Source of the DNA: SZUA-181 sp964601765
Lineage (GTDB): Bacteria; Pseudomonadota; Zetaproteobacteria; Mariprofundales; Mariprofundaceae
Direction: 5' to 3'
NCBI GenBank assembly: GCA_964601765.1
Contig: CAZROR010000005.1
Span: forward strand, 1-50,333
DNA: 50,333 nt
Shown here one piece after another: positions 17,080 through 24,099 of the stretch (position 1 is the stretch's first letter; each line of letters begins with the position of its first letter). Position numbers and translations under genes: made by a program. The notes under the pieces are model-generated. The model saw nothing but the letters and a program-made list of their open reading frames with translations. It did not search any database and was not told the origin of the DNA.

Positions 17080-17709
17080 ATGATCGCCTTAATAGATTAC
17101 AGCATGGGCAATATGCACTCGATAGCCAAGGCATTGGCGCGGGCGGGTGGCAAGGTGCGCATCGTGGACACACCCGCGGGTATCAGGGGCGCGGCACGCA
17201 TCGTCCTGCCCGGTGTCGGAGCCTTCCGTGACTGTATGGCGGCGCTTCAGGCCGGTGGCATGGATGAAGCCCTGAAAGAAGAAATCGCAAAGGGCACGCC
17301 TTTCCTTGGCATCTGCCTCGGCATGCAGGTATTGATGGGCATTTCATACGAGTTCGGGCGCCACCCCGGGCTTGGCCTGATTCCGGGTGTAGTCAGGGCA
17401 TTCCCGGAGGACTTTCCGTCGCGCGGGCTGAAAATCCCGCACATGGGCTGGAATCACGTGACCTTTGCCGGCGACACCTCCCCGCATCCCGTACTTGCAC
17501 CCCTCCGGGGTCAACAGGTGTACTATGTGCACTCTTATGTCTGTGTTCCCGACAACCCGGCGCACATCCTGGCTGCCTGCAGCTACGGCGATTATCCGTT
17601 TGCGGCATGCATCGGACGCGACAACATCATCGGCGTCCAGTTTCACCCCGAAAAAAGCCAGCACGCCGGACTTGCCATGCTGGAGGCCTTCCTGACATGG
17701 AAACCCTGA
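17080..17709 (+). CDS. hisH: imidazole glycerol phosphate synthase, glutaminase subunit
   Basis: A 209-residue class I glutamine amidotransferase that supplies ammonia to HisF. The triad is complete: C79 in GICLGMQ, H189 and E191 in QFHPEKS. The start is the ATG at 17080 (MIALIDYSMGNMHSIAKAL); an in-frame start 12 codons earlier lies inside the upstream repeat and gives residues foreign to the family. The preceding sequence (CGGGGCCAC) is a weak ribosome binding site next to the repeat element. It overlaps hisA by 13 bp. Confidence 0.96.
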   Translation: MIALIDYSMGNMHSIAKALARAGGKVRIVDTPAGIRGAARIVLPGVGAFRDCMAALQAGGMDEALKEEIAKGTPFLGICLGMQVLMGISYEFGRHPGLGLIPGVVRAFPEDFPSRGLKIPHMGWNHVTFAGDTSPHPVLAPLRGQQVYYVHSYVCVPDNPAHILAACSYGDYPFAACIGRDNIIGVQFHPEKSQHAGLAMLEAFLTWKP

Positions 17710-18437
17710 GCTTCGAACTCATCCCGGCGATTGACCTCAAGGGCGGCCAGTGCGTGCGCCTGAGGCAGGGGCAGATGGCCGATGCCACTGTCTATGGCGA
17801 TAATCCGGTGGCCATGGCCACACACTGGCAGTCGCTGGGCGCAACGCGCCTGCACGTGGTTGATCTGGACGGCGCCTTTGCAGGCCGACCGGAAAACCGT
17901 GACGCCATCCGTGCCATTTGCGATACACTGGACATTCCCGTACAGCTTGGTGGCGGCCTGCGCAACATGGCGATGATTGAGGGGATGCTGAATCTCGGTG
18001 TGCAACGTGTGATTCTCGGCTCGGTCGCGATTTCCAATCCCGAACTGGTCGGTGAGGCCTGTCGCGCCTTTCCGGGGCGTGTGTGCGTGGGCATTGATGC
18101 CAAATCCGGCATGGTTGCGGTTCACGGCTGGGGCGATGTCACCGATGTTTCAGCCGTCGATCTGGCCCGGCGTTTCGAGGACGATGGCATAGCCGCCATC
18201 ATTTACACGGACATCGCCCGTGACGGTATGCTTTCCGGACCGAACATCGAGGAAACCGTGAACCTCGCCAGGGCCGTATCCATTCCGGTGATTGTCTCTG
18301 GCGGCATTGCCCGGGCCGAGGACGCGAAAGCCTGCGCGGCACATACAGCGGACGGCATTTGCGGCGCCATCACCGGTCGCGCCATTTACGAGGGAACGCT
18401 CGATTTTGCCGCAACCGTGCAGGAGTTCAATGCATGA
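17697..18437 (+). CDS. hisA: phosphoribosylformimino-5-aminoimidazole carboxamide ribotide isomerase
   Basis: A 246-residue beta/alpha-barrel isomerase. It starts at the ATG at 17697 inside the hisH end, with ELIPAIDLKGGQCVRL carrying the catalytic aspartate D13, and has the twin phosphate-binding loops LGGGLRN and VSGGIAR of the HisA/HisF fold. The second catalytic aspartate is in IIYTDIARDGMLSG. An in-frame extension upstream would be antisense-like filler within hisH and is rejected. A 91-bp gap with repeat element B separates it from hisF. Confidence 0.96.
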   Translation: METLSFELIPAIDLKGGQCVRLRQGQMADATVYGDNPVAMATHWQSLGATRLHVVDLDGAFAGRPENRDAIRAICDTLDIPVQLGGGLRNMAMIEGMLNLGVQRVILGSVAISNPELVGEACRAFPGRVCVGIDAKSGMVAVHGWGDVTDVSAVDLARRFEDDGIAAIIYTDIARDGMLSGPNIEETVNLARAVSIPVIVSGGIARAEDAKACAAHTADGICGAITGRAIYEGTLDFAATVQEFNA

Positions 18438-18452
18438 CAAATCTTTCGGCAC

Positions 18453-18522
18453 GCAGACACAGAGGCACAAAGAAACCACTGTGTTCCATGCTTTATCTTG
18501 TGTCTTCGTGCCTTTGTGGTTC
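18453..18522. repeat. small inverted-repeat element B, in hisA-hisF gap
   Basis: A second imperfect inverted repeat of the same type as element A. The left arm (18453-18478) contains GACACAGAGGCACAAAGAA and the right arm (18497-18522) contains TTGTGTCTTCGTGCCTTTG; the complement of the right arm matches the left at about 15 of 19 positions around AGGCAC. It fills nearly all of the gap between hisA and hisF, ending 6 bp before the hisF ATG. Both copies lie in the only two real gaps of the his operon. Confidence 0.75.
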
Positions 18523-18528
18523 AACCTG

Positions 18529-19290
18529 ATGTTATCCAAGCGGATCATTCCCTGTCTGGATGTCGCCAACGGTCGTGTCGTCAAAGGTGTAAAGTTTGTC
18601 GACATCATCGATGCCGGTGATCCCGTCGAGGCGGCTATCCGTTATGATGAACAGGGTGCTGATGAGCTGTGCTTCCTGGATATTCGCGCCTCGCATGAAA
18701 ACCGTGAAACGCTGTACCACATGGTGACGGCAGTGGCGGAAAACGTTTTCATGCCGCTGACCGTGGGCGGCGGCGTACGGGAGCTGGCAGACATTGAAAA
18801 CCTGCTGCGTGCCGGTGCTGACAAGGTGTCTATCAACACTGCAGCGATTACGCGGCCTGCCCTCGTACGCGAGGCAGCCGAACGCTTCGGCTCATCCACG
18901 ATTGTTGTCGCCATCGATGCCAAGCGCTGTGGTGATCACTGGGAATGCTTTACACACGGGGGAAGGAAGCCGACCGGCATCAATGCCGTGGACTGGGCCC
19001 GACGCATGGCTGAAGACGGTGCGGGGGAAATTTTACTGACCAGCATGGATCGCGATGGCACCAAAAACGGCTATGATATCGATCTGACAGCGGCGGTTGC
19101 CGCTGCCGTTTCCGCCAATGTCGTGGCCTCCGGCGGTGTCGGTACGCTGTCACATATGGCCGAAGGGCTCACGAAAGGTGGAGCCGATGCGGTTCTGGCA
19201 GCCAGCATTTTCCATTTCGGAGAATACTCCATTGCGGAGGCCAAGCAGTATCTGGCGGCCCGGGGCATTCCGGTACGTCTGGGCAGTTGA
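18529..19290 (+). CDS. hisF: imidazole glycerol phosphate synthase, cyclase subunit
   Basis: A 253-residue barrel that uses ammonia from HisH to form imidazole glycerol phosphate and AICAR. It starts MLSKRIIPCLDVANGRVVKG with the catalytic D11; the second aspartate is in ILLTSMDRDGTKNGYD. Phosphate loops VGGGVR and ASGGVG are present. The ATG at 18529 directly follows repeat element B and has no clear ribosome binding site apart from repeat sequence. hisI and hisE, which often follow hisF, are not here; the next gene is unrelated. Confidence 0.97.
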   Translation: MLSKRIIPCLDVANGRVVKGVKFVDIIDAGDPVEAAIRYDEQGADELCFLDIRASHENRETLYHMVTAVAENVFMPLTVGGGVRELADIENLLRAGADKVSINTAAITRPALVREAAERFGSSTIVVAIDAKRCGDHWECFTHGGRKPTGINAVDWARRMAEDGAGEILLTSMDRDGTKNGYDIDLTAAVAAAVSANVVASGGVGTLSHMAEGLTKGGADAVLAASIFHFGEYSIAEAKQYLAARGIPVRLGS

Positions 19291-19373
19291 AACCAGTCAG
19301 CGGGCCCCAGTCTGATTCAGGGCCTTGCAGATGGCAGCCTTGCCTCCGCATGGCTTCCGCGTGGTAACGTCGG

Positions 19374-19991
19374 TTGGTGTGGGCACAACAGTTTCTTGAG
19401 CAATACGGCTACTGGGCCGTATTCATGTGGACATTCATCGAGGGAGAAACAGTGTTTCTTGTGGCTGCCGCCCTGGCTGCTGCCGGCCTGATGGAGCCCG
19501 GTAAGGTTATCATAGCTGCAGCTGCGGGGGCGTTCACGGGACACCTCGTCTACTTCTGCCTGGGTCGATGGCGTGGCATGCAACTGATTCGCGCACTGCC
19601 ATTTCTTCGCTCTCACTATCCGAAGGCCCGGCAAATCATGGACAAGTACCTGGATCACCATGGCAACTGGACCATTTTTATCTTTCAGTATCTGTACGGC
19701 ACGCGTCTCGTCGCTGCCATCCTGTTTGGCTGCTCCTCGATGGCCTTCTGGCGTTTTTTCTGGTTGCAGGTGCTCAACTGTCTGAGCTGGGCCATGATCA
19801 TCTACGCTGCCGGCCATTTCCTCGGCATGGCAGCACTGGCTGTGGTGCACCGTTTTGGCGTGATCGGCCTGTTGGTCGCAGTCGCTGCTGTCGCAGGTGC
19901 TGGCCTTTTTTGCTACATCAGATACGGTCATCATTGCCTTCGGGGCCTGACAAAAAAAGGCCGTAATAATACACCGGAGGACATGCCATAG
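19374..19991 (+). CDS. DedA-family membrane protein
   Basis: A 205-residue polytopic membrane protein of the DedA/SNARE-associated family, now linked to lipid flipping across the inner membrane (for example of undecaprenyl phosphate in some members). Family marks are the N-terminal GYWAVFMWTFIEGETVF, a GAFTGHLVYFCLGRWRG segment (usually GDxxxYxxGRxxG) and the FIFQYLYGTRLVAAILFGCSSM stretch, corresponding to the conserved R-F-x-P-x-x-R region. The first positions give a TTG start at 19374; GTG at 19377 is equally possible and no good ribosome binding site is seen. It lies between hisF and the AmmeMemoRadiSam genes; whether it belongs to either operon is unclear. Confidence 0.85.
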   Translation: MVWAQQFLEQYGYWAVFMWTFIEGETVFLVAAALAAAGLMEPGKVIIAAAAGAFTGHLVYFCLGRWRGMQLIRALPFLRSHYPKARQIMDKYLDHHGNWTIFIFQYLYGTRLVAAILFGCSSMAFWRFFWLQVLNCLSWAMIIYAAGHFLGMAALAVVHRFGVIGLLVAVAAVAGAGLFCYIRYGHHCLRGLTKKGRNNTPEDMP

Positions 19992-20030
19992 CCCCGCATC
20001 TGGTCTATGCTCCAGATAGAGAGGCTTCGG

Positions 20031-20840
20031 ATGACAGCAACAGAGATACGTGCACCAGCAGTTGCAGGCGCGTTCTATCCGGGTGATGCGGGCGAGCTTG
20101 CTGCTATGGTCGATGCCATGCTGGCAGCAGCCGCACCCCCTGCCCTTCCCTGCACACCGAAGGCGCTGATTGCACCGCATGCGGGCTATATCTATTCCGG
20201 TCCCATTGCTGCCAGCACCTACGCCCTGCTTATGTCGCAAAAAGAGTGCATCCGGCGTGTCGTGCTCGCCGGCCCCGTACATCGCGTGCCGGTGCGCGGC
20301 CTTGCCCTGCCGGGGACAGCAGCCTTTGCCACGCCGCTGGGGACCATCGCGCTCGATACGGAGTCCATGCAACGCATATCCGCCCTGCCCCAGGTCACGC
20401 TCAGCGATGCCGCCCATGCCTGGGAACATTCGCTGGAGGTACAGCTGCCTTTTCTGCAAAAGGTACTCGATACCTTCCTGCTCGTACCGCTTGCCGTCGG
20501 CGATGCCGATACAGATGAAGTGGCCGAGGTGCTCACTGCGTTGTGGGGTGGCACGGATACCCTGATTGTCATCAGCTCCGACCTGTCCCATTACCTGCCC
20601 TACGAGGATGCACGGCATGTGGATGAGATAACCACACAATCCATACTCACGCTGCGTTACCCGCTCCGTCACGATCAGGCATGCGGTGCCACACCTATCA
20701 ACGGCCTGTTGTGCTGTGCAAAGCAGCGGGCAATGATCCCCCATCTTATCGATCTCAGGAACTCCGGTGACACCGCTGGCGACAAGGCACAGGTGGTCGG
20801 CTACTGCGCGATAGCCTTTACGGAGCATGGGCATGACTGA
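20031..20840 (+). CDS. amrB: Memo-like protein, AmmeMemoRadiSam system protein B
   Basis: A 269-residue protein of the MEMO1 family, related in fold to extradiol dioxygenases. It begins MTATEIRAPAVAGAFYPGD at an ATG preceded by AGAGAGGCTTCGG. Conserved features are PHAGYIYSG with H50, GPVHRV with H84, HSLEVQLPFL, ISSDLSHY and VGYC with C259. H50, H84 and C259 correspond to the metal-binding His/His/Cys set known from human MEMO1. It overlaps the AMMECR1-like gene by 14 bp, and the radical SAM gene follows; this trio is a recognised conserved set whose reaction I cannot state. The gene symbol is a family label. Confidence 0.92.
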   Translation: MTATEIRAPAVAGAFYPGDAGELAAMVDAMLAAAAPPALPCTPKALIAPHAGYIYSGPIAASTYALLMSQKECIRRVVLAGPVHRVPVRGLALPGTAAFATPLGTIALDTESMQRISALPQVTLSDAAHAWEHSLEVQLPFLQKVLDTFLLVPLAVGDADTDEVAEVLTALWGGTDTLIVISSDLSHYLPYEDARHVDEITTQSILTLRYPLRHDQACGATPINGLLCCAKQRAMIPHLIDLRNSGDTAGDKAQVVGYCAIAFTEHGHD

Positions 20841-21402
20841 AGACAGGGGTGCCACCCTGCTTGCGCTGGCGCGTACGGCCATTGCCGAACGGCTTGGCCT
20901 GCCCTGCCGGCAGCCGGCCCGCACCGATGAGAACTGGCTGCGGGAAAAGGGAGCCTGCTTTGTCACGTTGCGCAAACATGGCGCACTGCGGGGCTGTATC
21001 GGCAGCCTCGAGGCACATCGTCCGCTCATCGACGATGTCCGCGCCAATGCGGTGGCAGCCGCCTTTCATGATCCCCGTTTTCCGCCACTTACGAGCGATG
21101 AATTTGAAGACATCAGGCTGGAGATTTCGCTGCTGTCGGCATTGCAACCATTTCCGGTGGAAAGTGAGGCAGACGCCATCGCCAGGCTTGTCCCGGGAAG
21201 GGATGGGGTCATGCTCGAATTCGGTCCACATCGGGGCACATTCCTGCCGCAAGTGTGGGATGAGCTACCCGAGGCCTCCCGCTTCCTTGCTCACCTGAAG
21301 CTGAAGGCCGGACTGGCGGCGGACTTCTGGCATGATGATATCAGGCTGTATCGGTACACCGTCGACAAATATGCTGAACCTGCCGGAGGATCACAGACAT
21401 GA
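20827..21402 (+). CDS. amrA: AMMECR1-like protein, AmmeMemoRadiSam system protein A
   Basis: A 191-residue AMMECR1-domain protein. The family motif LRGCIGSLEAHRPLIDDV is present at about 56-73, with the DPRFPPLTSDEFEDIRLEISLL segment behind it and GTFLPQVWDELPE toward the end. Human AMMECR1 carries the same LRGCIG motif and its biochemistry is poorly understood. The start is 20827 or the second methionine at 20833. It overlaps amrB by 14 bp and the radical SAM gene by 4 bp, so the three products are probably made in fixed ratio and may act as a complex (inference). Confidence 0.92.
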   Translation: MGMTEDRGATLLALARTAIAERLGLPCRQPARTDENWLREKGACFVTLRKHGALRGCIGSLEAHRPLIDDVRANAVAAAFHDPRFPPLTSDEFEDIRLEISLLSALQPFPVESEADAIARLVPGRDGVMLEFGPHRGTFLPQVWDELPEASRFLAHLKLKAGLAADFWHDDIRLYRYTVDKYAEPAGGSQT

Positions 21403-22478
21403 GTGACGCGCACTTTCCCGGTCGTTACTGGCACGCCCTTGAGGACGGCCGCATCCAGTGTGATGTCTGCCCTCGCGAGTGTGCCCTGCACGATGGGCAG
21501 CGTGGGCTTTGTTTTGTGCGCAAGCGTGAGGGCAATGGCATCGTGCTTACCACCTATGGCCGATCGTCCGGGTTCTGTGTTGACCCCATTGAGAAAAAGC
21601 CCCTGAATCACTTCTATCCAGGTTCAAGCGTGCTTTCATTCGGTACAGCCGGCTGCAATCTGACATGCAAATTCTGCCAGAACTGGGATATCAGCAAGTC
21701 CCGCGAGTTCGACCGCCTGTGTGACGAGGCAACGCCCGAAGCTATTGCCGCTGCTGCACGTGACATGGGCTGCAGGAGTGTTGCCTTCACCTATAACGAT
21801 CCGGTCATCTTTCTGGAGTACGCAGTGGATACCGCCATTGCCTGTCATGCCGCCGGCATCAAAACTGTTGCCGTAACAGCGGGATACGTATTGCCGGCCG
21901 CCAGAAAGGAATTCTTCGCACACATGGATGCGGCCAATATCGACCTCAAGGGCTTCAGTGATGACTTCTATCGCCGGCTGTGCAGCGGCCGCCTGCAGCC
22001 CGTGCTGGATGCGCTGGTATACCTGAAGCAGGAAACAGACGTGTGGTTTGAGATTACAACCCTGCTCATCCCCGGCAAAAATGATGCAGATACGGAGCTG
22101 GCCGACATGAGCCGATGGATCATGGCCAACCTCGGGCCCGACGTGCCGCTGCATTTCACCGCCTTCCATCCGGACTGGAAGATGATGGATGTGCCACCTA
22201 CCCCTGCTTCAACCCTGAGCCGGGCACGGGATATCGCCCTGGATGCCGGCCTGCACTTTGTTTACACAGGCAATGTGCATGATACCACCGGCGGCACAAC
22301 CCATTGTCCCGCATGCGCTGCGGCACTTATCGTGCGTGACTGGTACGATATTCGTGTCTACGAGCTGACGGATGACGGATGCTGCATCCATTGCGGCCAG
22401 CAGCTGGCCGGGCATTTCTCCCGGTTTGGCGGCGCCTTCGGCAATCGCCGCATCCCGATAGCGCTACATGAAGGGTAA
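21399..22478 (+). CDS. amrS: AmmeMemoRadiSam system radical SAM enzyme
   Basis: A 359-residue radical SAM enzyme. The 4Fe-4S site is C86-x3-C90-x2-C93 (GCNLTCKFCQNW). An N-terminal cysteine set C21, C24, C28 and C38 (CDVCPREC, GLC) and a C-terminal zinc-ribbon-like set C303, C306, C329 and C332 flank the barrel, as is usual in this family and resembling pyruvate-formate-lyase activating enzymes. It generates a 5-deoxyadenosyl radical; the substrate is not known to me. It starts at ATGA overlapping amrA and ends only 3 bp from the convergent hemerythrin gene. Confidence 0.93.
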   Translation: MSDAHFPGRYWHALEDGRIQCDVCPRECALHDGQRGLCFVRKREGNGIVLTTYGRSSGFCVDPIEKKPLNHFYPGSSVLSFGTAGCNLTCKFCQNWDISKSREFDRLCDEATPEAIAAAARDMGCRSVAFTYNDPVIFLEYAVDTAIACHAAGIKTVAVTAGYVLPAARKEFFAHMDAANIDLKGFSDDFYRRLCSGRLQPVLDALVYLKQETDVWFEITTLLIPGKNDADTELADMSRWIMANLGPDVPLHFTAFHPDWKMMDVPPTPASTLSRARDIALDAGLHFVYTGNVHDTTGGTTHCPACAAALIVRDWYDIRVYELTDDGCCIHCGQQLAGHFSRFGGAFGNRRIPIALHEG

Positions 22479-22481
22479 CAG

Positions 22482-22889
22482 TCAACGCACGCCCCGTTCA
22501 TTCAGAAACGGGCCATAGGCCCTGTCGTTGATCAGGATATGGTTGCGAAGCCAGGTCAGGAGAAAGAAAAGCACCATGACATCCAGGCCCGCCCTGCCGT
22601 CCTCGAAACGCTGCCGAAAGTCGGATAACTGCTGAATGAATACCTGATGCTCACGCACGTGTGCGGCAAGAGCCGGATAGGCATGTCTCCGCATGTAGCG
22701 CTCCTCGGTTGCAAAGTGGGTTTCAGCATAGCTCAGCAGTTCTGACAAGATCATCCCGAGTGTTTCCCGCTCCTGATTCGAGCCCTTGGCATCGAACAGC
22801 CTGTTCAGAATGCTGAACAGGCGCTTGTGTTGGTCGTCTATCTCCCGGACATTGACGCTGTATTCCTCAGACCAGGCTACCAGCGGCAT
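22482..22889 (-). CDS. bacteriohemerythrin
   Basis: A 135-residue single-domain hemerythrin, a four-helix bundle with a non-haem diiron centre that binds oxygen. All seven ligands are present in order: H21 (DDQHKRLF), H58, E62 (HFATEERY), H77, H81 (HVREH), H117 and D122 (RNHILINDR). Length is typical of stand-alone bacterial forms used for oxygen storage, delivery or sensing. A run of six G before the ATG is the ribosome binding site. It follows the SpoIIE-type phosphatase gene by 15 bp on the same strand, which suggests a joint role, perhaps oxygen-linked signalling (inference). Confidence 0.93.
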   Translation of the reverse strand: MPLVAWSEEYSVNVREIDDQHKRLFSILNRLFDAKGSNQERETLGMILSELLSYAETHFATEERYMRRHAYPALAAHVREHQVFIQQLSDFRQRFEDGRAGLDVMVLFFLLTWLRNHILINDRAYGPFLNERGVR

Positions 22890-22904
22890 ATGCCCCCCTC
22901 ACGC

Positions 22905-23654
22905 TCAGGCAGCGCCCTGCCCACTTGTCACAAACAGGCAAATCAGTGTTGCATCATCATGTTCGGCAGCAGGAAATTGCCGTTGCAAAGCCTGCACAAG
23001 GGATGCCGGATCCTGTGTTCCCAGCTGATTCAGCGCCCGCGCCCACCCCACCCGGCCTCCGGCCAGGTCGGTATAGGCGTCCGTGTAGAAAAGCAGCAGG
23101 TCTCCCTGGTGCAGAAACACCCTGTGCTGTTGATAGGTTGTACCCGGCAATGCCCCGAGCGGGATGTCCCGCACATGGCCATCACGATCGTCCTCGGCAC
23201 ATTCCTCCATGGGTCGCCAGGGATGCCCCACACGCCTGTACATGATTGGCGGGTGCCCGGCACCAGCGTAGATGAATTCGTTCGCGCCTGAATACATGCC
23301 AGCCACGGCCATCGTCGTCATGACCACCTCATCCGACTGACCAATGGCCTCATTCAGATCGACCAGCAGCTGCGCATGGTCCGGGCGACCAATATGCCTG
23401 CCAAGAATCTCGCGCAGGCGCATGGCGGATCTTGCAACGGCCGCGCCATGACCCGTCACATCAGCCAGCAGTACGCGCGAGAGTATGCTCTTGCCGCAGG
23501 TACTGAGCATGTACACATCCCCTCCATCAGGACTTCCATGATAAGGCACGCTTGCCAGGAAGCCTTCAAATCCGGGCATGCGAAATGGCCTGTAGACCGA
23601 GGTATTACCCCCCCCACACCTGTGCCGGCGCAAGATCGAGGCAGGCCCCGGCAT
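22905..23654 (-). CDS. SpoIIE-type PP2C serine phosphatase, stand-alone
   Basis: A 249-residue protein that is essentially one PP2C/SpoIIE phosphatase domain. Metal-binding aspartates are in GGDVY (D46), ADVTGHG (D65) and EHDDATL near the C terminus. The middle has the expected FIYAGAGHPP strand and LLLFYTDAYTDL. It lacks the receiver, PAS or HAMP sensory domains that often precede this domain, so its input must come from another protein. The family dephosphorylates anti-sigma-factor antagonists, but no STAS or HATPase partner is adjacent; the neighbours are a hemerythrin and a small secreted protein. The ribosome binding site is weak. Confidence 0.85.
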   Translation of the reverse strand: MPGPASILRRHRCGGGNTSVYRPFRMPGFEGFLASVPYHGSPDGGDVYMLSTCGKSILSRVLLADVTGHGAAVARSAMRLREILGRHIGRPDHAQLLVDLNEAIGQSDEVVMTTMAVAGMYSGANEFIYAGAGHPPIMYRRVGHPWRPMEECAEDDRDGHVRDIPLGALPGTTYQQHRVFLHQGDLLLFYTDAYTDLAGGRVGWARALNQLGTQDPASLVQALQRQFPAAEHDDATLICLFVTSGQGAA

Positions 23655-23668
23655 TCATGGTATCTGGC

Positions 23669-24049
23669 TCACTTCATCAGTGTCTGTAATCGCTGACGGT
23701 CTGCCGCTGACGGATGATGGGCAATCCCCAGAAGAATGTCGGCAAACTCCCGTTCGTCCTTGCCGGCTTGGCTGTCTGCGGCAAGTGTACGGAGCTTGGC
23801 TGCATCCGCAGCATCAACCTGATGTCGCATGCGTATCAGTGCGCCGGCCAGTACCTTTTCCCCCGCTGTTGCATGCGCATCCTGGGCAATCTCCGTGAGC
23901 ACCTTTTTCTCGCTCTCTGACGGGTAGTGATTCAGATGCATCACAATGCCTGCCATCGTGCTGACGGCATTGCCATGCGCCAGTCCCATCGATGCCATGC
24001 CGACAAGCATGGCCGGCAGCAATACCAGATATGCAATGGATTTTCTCAT
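23669..24049 (-). CDS. small secreted protein with duplicated His-Pro-Ser motif, unknown function
   Basis: I do not recognise this 126-residue protein. The start at 24049 has a strong AGGAGG site and opens a signal peptide (MRKSIAYLVLLPAMLVGMA, ending LAHG). The mature part is helical and contains an internal repeat: GIVMHLNHYPSESEKKVL at about 34-51 and DILLGIAHHPSAADRQRL at about 104-121, each with a hydrophobic start, a histidine pair, and PS followed by a charged helix. It lies 51 bp after the acyl-CoA ligase and 14 bp before the phosphatase. The histidines might bind metal or haem, but there is no CxxCH. It is probably periplasmic. Confidence 0.75.
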   Translation of the reverse strand: MRKSIAYLVLLPAMLVGMASMGLAHGNAVSTMAGIVMHLNHYPSESEKKVLTEIAQDAHATAGEKVLAGALIRMRHQVDAADAAKLRTLAADSQAGKDEREFADILLGIAHHPSAADRQRLQTLMK

Positions 24050-24099
24050 CACGCGCCTCCTGTCGCCTCGTTGGGCCTTCTGCATCCTTGTGTAGTCGT

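Noticed and set aside
19317..21047. A 576-codon antisense frame opposite dedA and the Memo gene
   Set aside because: The plus-strand genes show clear family motifs and overlap signals, whereas the antisense product resembles nothing.
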